A stretch of DNA of 6,489 nt, taken from positions 1 through 6,489 of the forward strand of contig JAIVGV010000178.1 of assembly GCA_020201365.1 (NCBI GenBank), read 5' to 3'. The position numbers and the translations under genes were made by a program. Below, piece by piece: positions 1 through 5,993 of this stretch. Below the pieces are notes generated by a model. It did not search any database and was not told the origin of the DNA. It worked only from the letters and a program-made list of their open reading frames with translations. Source of the stretch: Acidobacteriota bacterium (GTDB taxonomy: Bacteria; Acidobacteriota; Blastocatellia; Pyrinomonadales; Pyrinomonadaceae). How positions within the stretch are numbered: the first letter of the stretch is position 1; each line of letters opens with the position of its first letter.

Positions 1-1
1 G

Positions 2-103
2 TTGTATCTCTGTGCAGAAGTCGGGTCTGCCGCATCCGGTGGCGAAACGAAGGCGAGGCGCACGCCGCTGACGGGTTTGAACAAAAGGGGGGCGTTCGGG
101 TGA
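2..103 (+). CDS. possible 3' end of an upstream gene
   Basis: This frame is open from the window edge to a TGA at 101-103 and would encode about 33 residues ending in LNKRGAFG. The stop overlaps the GTG start of the phosphofructokinase gene in a GTGA arrangement, which is typical of translationally coupled genes, and third positions are mostly G or C. No family is recognisable from so short a tail. The other two forward frames are also open over much of this stretch: one is continuous with the phosphofructokinase frame, the other stops at 69-71. The call is therefore weak, and the stretch could simply be leader sequence. Confidence 0.25.
   Translation: MYLCAEVGSAASGGETKARRTPLTGLNKRGAFG
83..92 (+). 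promoter_or_regulatory. ribosome binding site that supports the GTG start of the phosphofructokinase
   Basis: An A/G-only run (AAAAGGGGGG) lies 7 bases before the GTG at 100. The reading frame is open further upstream to the window edge but contains no other ATG or GTG there, so this purine run and the conserved N-terminus that follows it decide the start. Confidence 0.6.
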
Positions 104-1209
104 AGCGGATAGGAGTGTTGACGGGCGGCGGGGACGCGCCGGGTCTGAACCCTGCGATCAAAGGTCTGGTCTATCGCGCTTCGGAACACGGCATGGAGGT
201 CGTCGGGCTCTACGACGGCTGGCGCGGCCTGCTCGATCCGCCCCCCGAAGTGTTGCCCCTCGACCGCGCGGTCGTGCGCCGCTGGGATCGCGACGGCGGG
301 ACGAACCTCGGCTCGTCGCGCACGAACCCTTTCCGCTCTCGCGCCGCGTCGGGCGAGTACGTCGATCGCTCACGCGAGGTCGTCCGAAACATCTCGCGGC
401 TCGGACTCGACGCGGTCGTGGTGTGCGGCGGCGAGGACACGCTCGGCGTCGCGGCGCGACTCGCGCGGCAGGGCATCGCCGTTGTCGGCGTGCCGAAGAC
501 CATTGACAAAGATTTAGCCGGGACGGACTACACGCTCGGCTTCGACACGGCGCTCAGGAACGTGACCGAGATCATCGAGCGCTCGCGCACGCCCGCCGGG
601 TCGCACGGCTGGGTGCAGATCGTCGAGGTGATGGGGCGACACGCCGGACACCTCGCCCTCTGGTCGGGCGTCGCCGGTCAAGCCGATCTCATCCTGATCC
701 CCGAACACCCCTTCAGCTATCAGAAAATTTACCGACACCTGCGCGAGCGTCTGGGCGACACGACGAACGTCGCGCGCGACTCGCCGCGCCCGCGCTACTC
801 CGTCGTCGTCGCCGCCGAGGGGGCTTACGCGGAGGGAGGGGAGTTGGTAACGGTTGACGGCGGGCAAGACGCCTTCGGGCACGCGCGTCTGGGCGGCATC
901 GGTGAAGCGCTCGCGCGCCGGATCATGAACGAGACGCCTTACGACGCGCGCTCCGTGATGATCGGTCACCCGCAACGCGGCGGCGCGCCCTCGCCCGTGG
1001 ATCGCATCATGGGCATGATGTTCGGCGCACGCGCGGCGGATGCCGTCGCACGCGGCGAGTACGGCAAGATGATCTCGGCGCACGGCGTCGCCCCCGCCTG
1101 CACGCTCTCCCTGGTTGACCTTGCCTGTGTCTTCGGCGGGCTCAACACCGTTGATGTCGGGAGCCACTACGACACGGAGCGTTACCACCTGAGAGGGATC
1201 GGGATGTAG
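100..1209 (+). CDS. 6-phosphofructokinase, group III, probably pyrophosphate-dependent
   Basis: This cytosolic enzyme phosphorylates fructose 6-phosphate to fructose 1,6-bisphosphate in glycolysis; PPi-linked forms work reversibly. It has 369 residues, slightly longer than the usual 340 or so. Motifs run in family order: TGGGDAPGLN (8-17) nucleotide/phosphate loop, GGTNLGSSRTNP (66-77), GGEDT (110-114), PKTID (132-136) with catalytic Asp136, MGR (178-180) for sugar phosphate, Glu240 in AEGA, and HPQRGG (290-295). The positions equivalent to E. coli Gly104 and Gly124 are Asp113 and Lys133. In characterised group III enzymes this pair marks PPi use, whereas ATP users keep Gly at the first. One oddity is TIDKD in place of the common TIDND, putting Lys137 beside the catalytic Asp. 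The start is GTG at 100. The gene may be coupled to an upstream gene and converges with the MocR gene. The family is certain; the phosphoryl donor is inferred. Confidence 0.95.
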   Translation: MKRIGVLTGGGDAPGLNPAIKGLVYRASEHGMEVVGLYDGWRGLLDPPPEVLPLDRAVVRRWDRDGGTNLGSSRTNPFRSRAASGEYVDRSREVVRNISRLGLDAVVVCGGEDTLGVAARLARQGIAVVGVPKTIDKDLAGTDYTLGFDTALRNVTEIIERSRTPAGSHGWVQIVEVMGRHAGHLALWSGVAGQADLILIPEHPFSYQKIYRHLRERLGDTTNVARDSPRPRYSVVVAAEGAYAEGGELVTVDGGQDAFGHARLGGIGEALARRIMNETPYDARSVMIGHPQRGGAPSPVDRIMGMMFGARAADAVARGEYGKMISAHGVAPACTLSLVDLACVFGGLNTVDVGSHYDTERYHLRGIGM

Positions 1210-1255
1210 GCGGCTGCTCACCTCTGTACTTCGGCAAGGACTAATCTACTTCTAT

Positions 1256-1307
1256 CTGATCAGCCGGTGATACTGTCAGAAAAACGCGTTCTCACCGGGC
1301 TCTGACA
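1256..1307. repeat. overlapping inverted repeats in the convergent gap
   Basis: Between the two convergent genes lie AGCCGGTGA (1262-1270), matched by TCACCGGGCT (1292-1301, one extra G), and TGTCAGA (1274-1280), matched exactly by TCTGACA (1301-1307). A short palindrome CTGATCAG sits at 1256-1263. The two long stems share base 1301 and interleave, so they would be alternative hairpins. The 3' arms lie within the last codons of the MocR gene. No T-run follows either stem on either strand, so this is not a standard intrinsic terminator, although its position suits transcription termination or transcript 3'-end protection. Confidence 0.35.
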
Positions 1308-2773
1308 TTCCACCGGCCCAACCCCCGGGCCAGCCCGACTAGCCCTTGGCGAATCGCGGCCTCGTCAAAGGAGGCGAAACCCAGGAGCACTCCTTGAGGG
1401 TCGGGACGCTTCAGCGTATATCGGTCAAGCGCCAGGGCTTCGACGCCGTGCGCCGCCGCCGCCTCCTCCGCCTCCCGCGAGGTCATGCCGTTCTTTAGGA
1501 ACCCCACGCTATAAAGGCCAGCCCGGACGTCAGAGATTTCAAGCAGGCCCTTCAAATGTTCGCGCCCCCCGTCGCTCAGCGCCGCCAGACGCCGGGCGTA
1601 CAGTTCTCGCATACGCCGCAGGTGGCGCCCGAAATGTCCGCCCTCGATAAAGTCGCACAGCACCGCCTGATCGAGGCCGACGGAGCGGAAGTCGGTTTGA
1701 TACCGGAACGCTAAGAAGTAGTCGGACAGGCGCGAGGGTAAGACAACATACCCCAGACGCAGTGACGGGAACAGCAGCTTGCTGAACGACCCGACCAGGA
1801 TGACGTTCGAACTCCGGTCGAGACTTTGCAGGGCGGGCACGGGCCGCCCCTCGAAACGGTACTCGCTGTCATAATCATCTTCGATGACGAACGCGCCGAC
1901 GCTCGAAGCATATTTCAGAACCTCCATCCGGCGCTCCAGCGACATCGTCACCCCCAGCGGGAACTGGTGCCCCGGCGTCAGGTACATTCCGCCGGGCCTG
2001 CTACACGCCTTCACCCCGGCGGAGACTGAGAGCCCGTGCTCGTCAACGGGCACCGGGACGACCTTCGCCCCCGCGTTAGAGAAGGCGATGGTCGCCCCGA
2101 AGTACGCGGGGTCTTCCACCCACACTGGGTCGTCCCTTTTCAAGAGGAGGCGCGCCAGGAGGTCGAGCGCCTGCTGCACGCCGGAAACGATCATCACCTG
2201 GTCGGCGCTACATCTCACGCCGCGCGACGAGCCCAGGTAATGTGCGACGGCTTCGCGCAGGGGGCGGTACCCGCGCCCGTCATCTTCCTCGCGCAGCCAT
2301 GACCGGAAGGTTCGCGCCCGCCGGGCGACCAGTTGTCCCCAAAGCTTTGCGGGGAATTCGGAGAGGGCGGGGTCTCGCATCTGGAAAGGGCGGCGCCCTT
2401 CAGTCGCGACCAGGTTCACGAAGGGCTTCGGCCGGGCGTAAGCAGAAATGATCCGGCGGATATACGCCGGCGGCTCCTGTGGCTCCGCCCGCAAAGGCGC
2501 CCCCGCCGCCACCCGACGGCTCACCCACGTGCCCGCCCCGACGCGGGAGGACAAGTACCCCTCCGACTGCAACCGCTCGAATACGCCCACGACTGTGCCC
2601 CGCGAAAGGGAATACTGGCGCGCGAAATCTCGCGACGCCGGCAGCCTCGTTCCGGGCCTCAGGCGTCCAGCCAAGATCGAGGCGCGCATCTCCGTATAGA
2701 GCCAGTCCGACAGGGTCTGGTGCGGCGGTCGGCTGCCCAGAGTGAGCTCGAGAGAGCTGACGGTTTTAGGCAT
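1292..2773 (-). CDS. MocR/GabR-family transcriptional regulator (GntR winged helix fused to aminotransferase-like domain)
   Basis: A 493-residue cytosolic DNA-binding regulator of MocR type. Residues about 22-86 form a GntR winged helix (RLPASRDFARQ at 43-53, then LSRGTVVGVFERL and the wing around GAGTWV). A linker of about 30 residues follows, then a fold-type I aminotransferase domain to the C-terminus. PLP-binding residues are present: Lys332 in GSFSK, plus Asp299 and Tyr301 in EDDYDSEYR. The 33-residue Asp-Lys spacing equals that of B. subtilis GabR (Asp279/Lys312). The family motif TPGHQFPLG is at 266-274, and total length is close to the 479 of GabR. MocR proteins bind PLP and sense an amine or vitamin B6, usually controlling a divergent neighbour and themselves. 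Here the neighbour is the DoxX/DUF1624/DHFR-like cluster, with no PLP or GABA gene visible, so the effector is unknown. The start is ATG at 2771-2773 with no clear Shine-Dalgarno. Confidence 0.95.
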   Translation of the reverse strand: MPKTVSSLELTLGSRPPHQTLSDWLYTEMRASILAGRLRPGTRLPASRDFARQYSLSRGTVVGVFERLQSEGYLSSRVGAGTWVSRRVAAGAPLRAEPQEPPAYIRRIISAYARPKPFVNLVATEGRRPFQMRDPALSEFPAKLWGQLVARRARTFRSWLREEDDGRGYRPLREAVAHYLGSSRGVRCSADQVMIVSGVQQALDLLARLLLKRDDPVWVEDPAYFGATIAFSNAGAKVVPVPVDEHGLSVSAGVKACSRPGGMYLTPGHQFPLGVTMSLERRMEVLKYASSVGAFVIEDDYDSEYRFEGRPVPALQSLDRSSNVILVGSFSKLLFPSLRLGYVVLPSRLSDYFLAFRYQTDFRSVGLDQAVLCDFIEGGHFGRHLRRMRELYARRLAALSDGGREHLKGLLEISDVRAGLYSVGFLKNGMTSREAEEAAAAHGVEALALDRYTLKRPDPQGVLLGFASFDEAAIRQGLVGLARGLGRWNVRAR

Positions 2774-2788
2774 ACAGTCTGGATTGGC

Positions 2789-2794
2789 ATAGTA
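2789..2794 (-). promoter_or_regulatory. candidate -10 element of the MocR gene
   Basis: Read on the minus strand, this is TACTAT, a good -10 match about 15 bases before the regulator's ATG. Transcription from it would give a leader of only about 8 bases, which would explain why no Shine-Dalgarno is seen. The matching -35 region would overlap the TGGTA repeats, although the spacing to any -35-like hexamer is poor. Confidence 0.3.
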
Positions 2795-2808
2795 AACTTA
2801 ACAAATAA

Positions 2809-2828
2809 TGGTTCTACCAATTGTACCA
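2809..2828. promoter_or_regulatory. candidate MocR operator: TACCA direct repeats plus a TGGT/ACCA inverted repeat
   Basis: The plus strand reads TGGTTCTACCA (2809-2819), an inverted repeat with a 3-base centre, followed by a second TACCA at 2824-2828. The two TACCA copies are 9 bases apart, close to one helical turn; on the minus strand they read TGGTA. B. subtilis GabR is known to bind ATACCA direct repeats, so TACCA repeats 40-60 bases upstream of a MocR gene fit autoregulation and control of the divergent cluster. The element lies in the most AT-rich stretch of the window. Binding is inferred. Confidence 0.4.
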
Positions 2829-2862
2829 CTCGAAGCGTATGCTCACTATCGCGAGACGCACG

Positions 2863-2878
2863 TTACGGATTTCCGTAA
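2863..2878. promoter_or_regulatory. perfect 16-base palindromic site upstream of the DoxX-like gene
   Basis: TTACGGA (2863-2869) and its exact complement TCCGTAA (2872-2878) are separated by TT. It lies 44 bases before the chosen ATG at 2923 and 84 bases or more from the MocR TACCA repeats, which it does not resemble. Size and symmetry are those of a dimeric repressor operator such as TetR- or MarR-type sites. No gene for such a repressor lies in this window. Confidence 0.4.
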
Positions 2879-2922
2879 GCCTTGGGACTCAGGGCGCTAC
2901 CGGGCTTGGAAGGCAGAAGGGG

Positions 2923-3669
2923 ATGGAAGTCGACAGGCAAGTTAGCCGCGCCTTTGAAGAAACAGTGCCGCCGATACCGAAACGCGATGTCATGTCCAAC
3001 CTCGGCAGTCGCGTGTACGGGCTGGGGGCCGCCGCGCTCGGCGCCGTGGGCTTGGTCTGGGGCGACTTCGCGACCAACTGGGCGGTTCTCTATTTCATCT
3101 TCGCCATGCTCTGGCTGCCCAGGGTCGTCGGCTTCCCACAGCTCTTCGGCACGTGGGGCGGGATGCTCGAGGAGATGGCCCCGGCGGCCGCCGCGGTGGT
3201 CGCTTACGCATCCCTGCTGCCTGCGGGTTCGGCCGCGGCGACGAGGGCGGATCGGATCGGTCGTCTCTGGTTCGGCGTCTGCGCGGTTTCGTTCGGGCTG
3301 ACTCACTTCACCGCCGTCCCGCAGACGGCCGCCATGGTCCCCCGGTGGATCCCGCTGGGCCAAACGTTCTGGGCGGTGGCGACCGGCGTCGCGCACCTGC
3401 TCGCCGGCGTCGCCATACTCACGGGAATCCTGGCCCCGCTAGCCTCCCGGCTGCTCACCGCGATGCTGGTCGGCTTCGGCGCGTTGGTGTGGGCGCCCGC
3501 CCTGTTCGCCCACCCGCGGGTACACACGACTTGGGCCGGCAACGCCGTCAACCTGACTTTGATCGGGGCGGCGTGGGTAATTGCCGACTCGATAGCGGGG
3601 CGCAAAAAGTCGGCCCGAGGGCGGTCAGAACTTCGCGGCATTAGTCGCGTAACACCATCACCGTTATAA
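2923..3669 (+). CDS. DoxX-like integral membrane protein
   Basis: A 248-residue, very hydrophobic protein resembling the DoxX-like family, whose biochemical role is not settled. After a polar N-terminus of about 25 residues, hydrophobic segments lie near 31-46, 54-66, 84-100, 114-131, 148-168, 172-196 and 205-225, ending in a basic, polar tail. Recognisable family stretches are RVYGLGA (30-36), VWGDFA (45-50), FWAVATGVAHLLAG (149-162), HPRVHTTW (197-204) and GAAWVIADS (215-223). I chose the ATG at 2923, preceded by a purine-rich stretch. The frame is also open from a TTG at 2821 and an ATG at 2839, but those would place the palindromic site inside coding sequence. An ATG at 2992 would begin just before the conserved part but lacks a ribosome binding site. 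It is the first gene of the cluster, ending 13 bases before the next. The function is unknown. Confidence 0.75.
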   Translation: MEVDRQVSRAFEETVPPIPKRDVMSNLGSRVYGLGAAALGAVGLVWGDFATNWAVLYFIFAMLWLPRVVGFPQLFGTWGGMLEEMAPAAAAVVAYASLLPAGSAAATRADRIGRLWFGVCAVSFGLTHFTAVPQTAAMVPRWIPLGQTFWAVATGVAHLLAGVAILTGILAPLASRLLTAMLVGFGALVWAPALFAHPRVHTTWAGNAVNLTLIGAAWVIADSIAGRKKSARGRSELRGISRVTPSPL

Positions 3670-3682
3670 CCCGGTATCAGGA

Positions 3683-4996
3683 ATGGCAACTGAGCAGATC
3701 ACAAGAGCGCGCTCCGAGAGATCGCAAACATCACCCGTCCGTGCCGGTTTGGCGCCGGAGCCGGGCACAGCCGCGGGCGTTTCGGCGGGCAGGCCTGGGA
3801 GCGAGACGGCCACCCGGACGCGCGTGAGCGCCGTCGATGTGATGCGCGGATTCGTCATGGTGGTGATGGCGCTCGATCACACGCGCGAGTTCTTCACCAA
3901 CTGGCCCGGCAACCCTCTCGACCCGCAGCACACGACCCCCGCGCTGTACCTGACGCGCTGGGTGACCCACATCTGCGCCCCGGTCTTCGTCTTCCTGGCG
4001 GGCACGTCGATCTTCCTTCGGCGTCGGCGAAAGACCGAACGTCAACTCACGCGACTGCTCCTCACGCGCGGGCTCTGGCTCGTCGTCGTCGAGCTGACGC
4101 TCGTCCAGCTCGTCTTCAACTTCAACTGGCGTTGGGACGTGCAGCTCCTGGAAGTGATCTGGGCCATCGGCGCTTCGATGATGATCATGGCGGCGGTCAT
4201 CCGCCTTGGCGTCCGCTGGAATCTACTGATCGGCGCGCTCCTCGTCCTCGGACACAACGCGTTCGACGGGGTGACGCCGGCCAGCGCCGGACGGCTGGGC
4301 TGGCTCTGGCAGCTCCTGCACGTTCCGGGCATCGCGACCGGCCCGCCCACGAGTCCGCCGATCGTCGTGGTCGCGTACCCGCTGCTGCCGTGGGTCGGCG
4401 TCATGGCGCTCGGCTACGCCTTCGGAAGCGTCCTTGTCGGGGATGGAGGGCGACGGCGACGATTCGAACTCCGCGCGGGCGTCGCGATGCTCGCCGCGTT
4501 CGTCCTGCTGCGGTGGAGCAACCTGTACGGCGATCCCGTCCGCTGGACGACGCAAGGTAACTGGTGGCGCACGCTGCTCTGTTTCTTCAACGTCCAGAAG
4601 TACCCGCCTTCGCTGCTCTTCCTGCTCGCGACGTTGGGAGTCGCCGCGCTCGTCATGGCCGCCGTCGAATCCGCCGAAGGGCGCGCGGCCTTCGCGCGGG
4701 CGAGGGGCGTGCTGGAAGTTTACGGTCGCGTCCCGTTCTTCTATTTCCTGCTGCACATCGCGCTCATTCACCTGCTGGCGCTCGTCTTCACCGTCGCGGG
4801 CGGCGGGGACTGGCGCTGGTGGTTCACCGAATTCCCGAACGGCGGCGTCCTGGCCGGCCGCCCCCCCGGCTACGGCTACGGCCTGGGCGTCGTCTGGAGC
4901 GTTTGGGTCTTCGTCGTCGCGCTCTGCTACCCAGCTTGCAGGTGGTACGCGGGCGTGAAGGCGCGCAGCCGAAACCCGCTGCTGTCGTACCTGTGA
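3683..4996 (+). CDS. DUF1624 / heparan-alpha-glucosaminide N-acetyltransferase-like membrane protein
   Basis: A 437-residue polytopic inner-membrane protein of the DUF1624 (HGSNAT-catalytic-like) family. The human relative moves acetyl from cytosolic acetyl-CoA to a sugar across the membrane; bacterial members are presumed acyltransferases of cell-envelope sugars. The family signature SAVDVMRGFVMVVMALDHTR starts at 49 with Asp52, Arg55, Asp65 and His66. Then come THICAPVFVFLAG (95-107), YPLLPWVGVMALGYAFG (232-248), KYPPSLLFLL (306-315) and YGRVPFFYFLLHIALIH (347-363). About 9-10 hydrophobic segments are visible, and the tail (421-437) is basic. Residues 1-47 are polar and probably disordered, with no counterpart that I recall in the family; a GTG at 3824 (residue 48) is an alternative start, although it has no obvious Shine-Dalgarno. 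The gene lies 13 bases after the DoxX-like gene and is probably cotranscribed with it. The substrate is unknown. Confidence 0.9.
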   Translation: MATEQITRARSERSQTSPVRAGLAPEPGTAAGVSAGRPGSETATRTRVSAVDVMRGFVMVVMALDHTREFFTNWPGNPLDPQHTTPALYLTRWVTHICAPVFVFLAGTSIFLRRRRKTERQLTRLLLTRGLWLVVVELTLVQLVFNFNWRWDVQLLEVIWAIGASMMIMAAVIRLGVRWNLLIGALLVLGHNAFDGVTPASAGRLGWLWQLLHVPGIATGPPTSPPIVVVAYPLLPWVGVMALGYAFGSVLVGDGGRRRRFELRAGVAMLAAFVLLRWSNLYGDPVRWTTQGNWWRTLLCFFNVQKYPPSLLFLLATLGVAALVMAAVESAEGRAAFARARGVLEVYGRVPFFYFLLHIALIHLLALVFTVAGGGDWRWWFTEFPNGGVLAGRPPGYGYGLGVVWSVWVFVVALCYPACRWYAGVKARSRNPLLSYL

Positions 4997-5030
4997 ACCG
5001 CGAGAGCACGACCCGCCTTTTAAAAACTAT

Positions 5031-5035
5031 AGGAG
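5031..5035 (+). promoter_or_regulatory. ribosome binding site of the DHFR-family gene
   Basis: AGGAG lies 7 bases before the ATG at 5043, the clearest Shine-Dalgarno in the window. The gap of 46 bases to the preceding stop is longer than the other gap in the cluster and includes an A/T-rich run (TTTTAAAAACTATAGG), so a weak internal promoter is possible. Confidence 0.7.
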
Positions 5036-5042
5036 TGTTCCC

Positions 5043-5714
5043 ATGAGAAGGCTCATCGCATCTACGTTTGCGTCGCTTGACGGCATCATGCAAGCGCCCG
5101 GCGGGCCGGAGGAAGACCCGACCAGCGGTTTCACCCTCGGCGGTTGGATGTTCAACTACGGGGGGGACGAAAGCATGGACATCTCGGCAGCGGGTTTCGA
5201 CGGCAAGGATCGCGAGCTGGTGCTCGGGCGCAGGACTTATCAGATATTCGAAGCGTACTGGCCTTATCAGCCGGACGACCACCCGATTGCGAAGACGTTC
5301 AATGCGGCGAAAAAGTATGTCGCTTCGCGCACGTTGACGACGCTCCACTGGAACAACTCGACCCTGCTCCGCGGCGATGTCGTCCCGGCAATCACCGCTC
5401 TCAAAGCCCAGCCGGGACCCAACCTGCAGATCATTGGCAGCGGCAATTTGATTCAAACGCTCCAAGCCGCCTCACTGATCGACGAGTACAACGTGTGGAC
5501 TTTTCCGGTGGTGCTCGGGCGGGGCAAACGCCTCTTCGGCGAGACCGCCAAGCCATCGGCGCTGCGGCTCGTTCGCTCCCAGGTTTCGACCACCGGCGTT
5601 GTGATGAGTACCTACGTACCGGCCGGCGACATCCGGCCCGGTTCGTTCGCGAGTGTCGGGCCGAGCGAGAAGGAGTTGGCTCGACGCAAAAAGGTGGCGG
5701 ACGGGATGTGGTGA
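5043..5714 (+). CDS. dihydrofolate reductase-family protein (RibD C-terminal domain type)
   Basis: A 223-residue cytosolic protein of the DHFR-like fold shared with the reductase domain of RibD and with uncharacterised proteins such as B. subtilis YyaP. Visible landmarks are the first strand RRLIASTFASLDG (2-14), LGRRTYQIF (61-69), the NADPH-binding IIGSGNLIQTL (130-140), PVVLGRGKRLF (155-165) and the last strand GVVMSTY (185-191). A charged tail of about 25 residues (199-223) follows the domain. The family has the fold for NADPH-dependent reduction of a pteridine or flavin precursor, but most stand-alone members are untested and many organisms hold several copies, so true folate reduction should not be assumed. 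It is the last gene of the cluster after the DUF1624 gene, and its strong ribosome binding site suggests it can be translated well on its own. Confidence 0.92.
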   Translation: MRRLIASTFASLDGIMQAPGGPEEDPTSGFTLGGWMFNYGGDESMDISAAGFDGKDRELVLGRRTYQIFEAYWPYQPDDHPIAKTFNAAKKYVASRTLTTLHWNNSTLLRGDVVPAITALKAQPGPNLQIIGSGNLIQTLQAASLIDEYNVWTFPVVLGRGKRLFGETAKPSALRLVRSQVSTTGVVMSTYVPAGDIRPGSFASVGPSEKELARRKKVADGMW

Positions 5715-5801
5715 TGTGGAGAGGAGATCGGAGCGCGCTAACAATTCATTGAGCTCAGGCGGCTGAGGATTCCTTCCTACGGGATGAAGCCCGGCGAGGC
5801 G

Positions 5802-5836
5802 ATTTCTTTCCGCGGCAGGCAGGTGGTGAAAGAAAT
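5802..5836. repeat. perfect 9-base inverted repeat (hairpin)
   Basis: ATTTCTTTC (5802-5810) pairs exactly with GAAAGAAAT (5828-5836) around a 17-base loop containing GGCAGGCAGGTGG. The stem is A/U-rich in RNA and is followed by a G-run, not a T-run, so it is not an ordinary intrinsic terminator. It could be an RNA 3'-end structure of the cluster transcript or a chance match. Confidence 0.35.
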
Positions 5837-5976
5837 AGGGGGCGGCTGACGACTTACCAACGCCCGGTGCCGCGTCAGACCCCTCTCAGGACACACCTTG
5901 CGCTATAAATTTCGTGGGCCCGCGCCGCGCCCCGTGATTCGGGCGTCCGGCAGTTTGCTCCGTCCTTAACGCGCCG

Positions 5977-5983
5977 GAAGAGG
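5977..5983 (+). promoter_or_regulatory. ribosome binding site that supports a TTG start at 5994
   Basis: GAAGAGG ends 10 bases before the TTG at 5994. An in-frame TAA at 5967-5969 bounds the frame, and no ATG or GTG occurs before 6099, which is past the signal peptide. The TTG is therefore the only start that keeps the export signal. Confidence 0.5.
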
Positions 5984-5993
5984 TTATAAAGAG

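Larger units (their letters stand above)
5715..5993. other. 279-base gap without a confident gene
   Basis: Two successive short frames without starts follow the DHFR-family stop. One of them (5742-5849, same frame as the preceding gene) would encode a protein-like string ending in ISFRGRQVVKEIGGG, but it has only an internal ATG at 5784 with no well-placed ribosome binding site. The gap also holds the hairpin at 5802-5836, a weaker CTGACG/CGTCAG pair (5846-5851 and 5873-5878), and an isolated TATAAAT (5904-5910) that could serve as a -10 for the esterase gene but has no good -35. The reverse strand offers no better gene. Confidence 0.5.

Noticed and set aside
514..1221. Long open frame on the minus strand opposite the phosphofructokinase (235 codons)
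   Set aside because: It is an antisense shadow caused by GC-rich codons: the plus strand carries a full set of kinase motifs, and the reverse translation has no recognisable domain and a skewed Arg/Asp/His-rich composition.
2333..2878. Plus-strand open frame opposite the start of the MocR gene (181 codons)
   Set aside because: It is antisense to the well-supported winged-helix region and runs through the divergent promoter region; no domain is recognisable.
2821..2922. Longer version of the DoxX-like protein starting at TTG 2821 or ATG 2839
   Set aside because: The added residues are not hydrophobic or family-like, the TTG falls inside the operator-like repeats, and the ATG at 2923 has better purine-rich upstream sequence. 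It cannot be fully excluded.
4223..4771. Minus-strand open frame inside the DUF1624 gene (182 codons)
   Set aside because: Highly charged, low-complexity translation with no motif, opposite conserved membrane segments of a real gene.
4824..5465. Minus-strand open frame across the DUF1624/DHFR-family junction (213 codons)
   Set aside because: It overlaps two well-supported plus-strand genes, has no recognisable domain, and its composition is typical of an antisense GC-rich frame.
5899..5910. TATAAAT as a definite promoter for the esterase gene
   Set aside because: No acceptable -35 hexamer lies 15-19 bases upstream, so it is mentioned only as a possibility in the gap entry.
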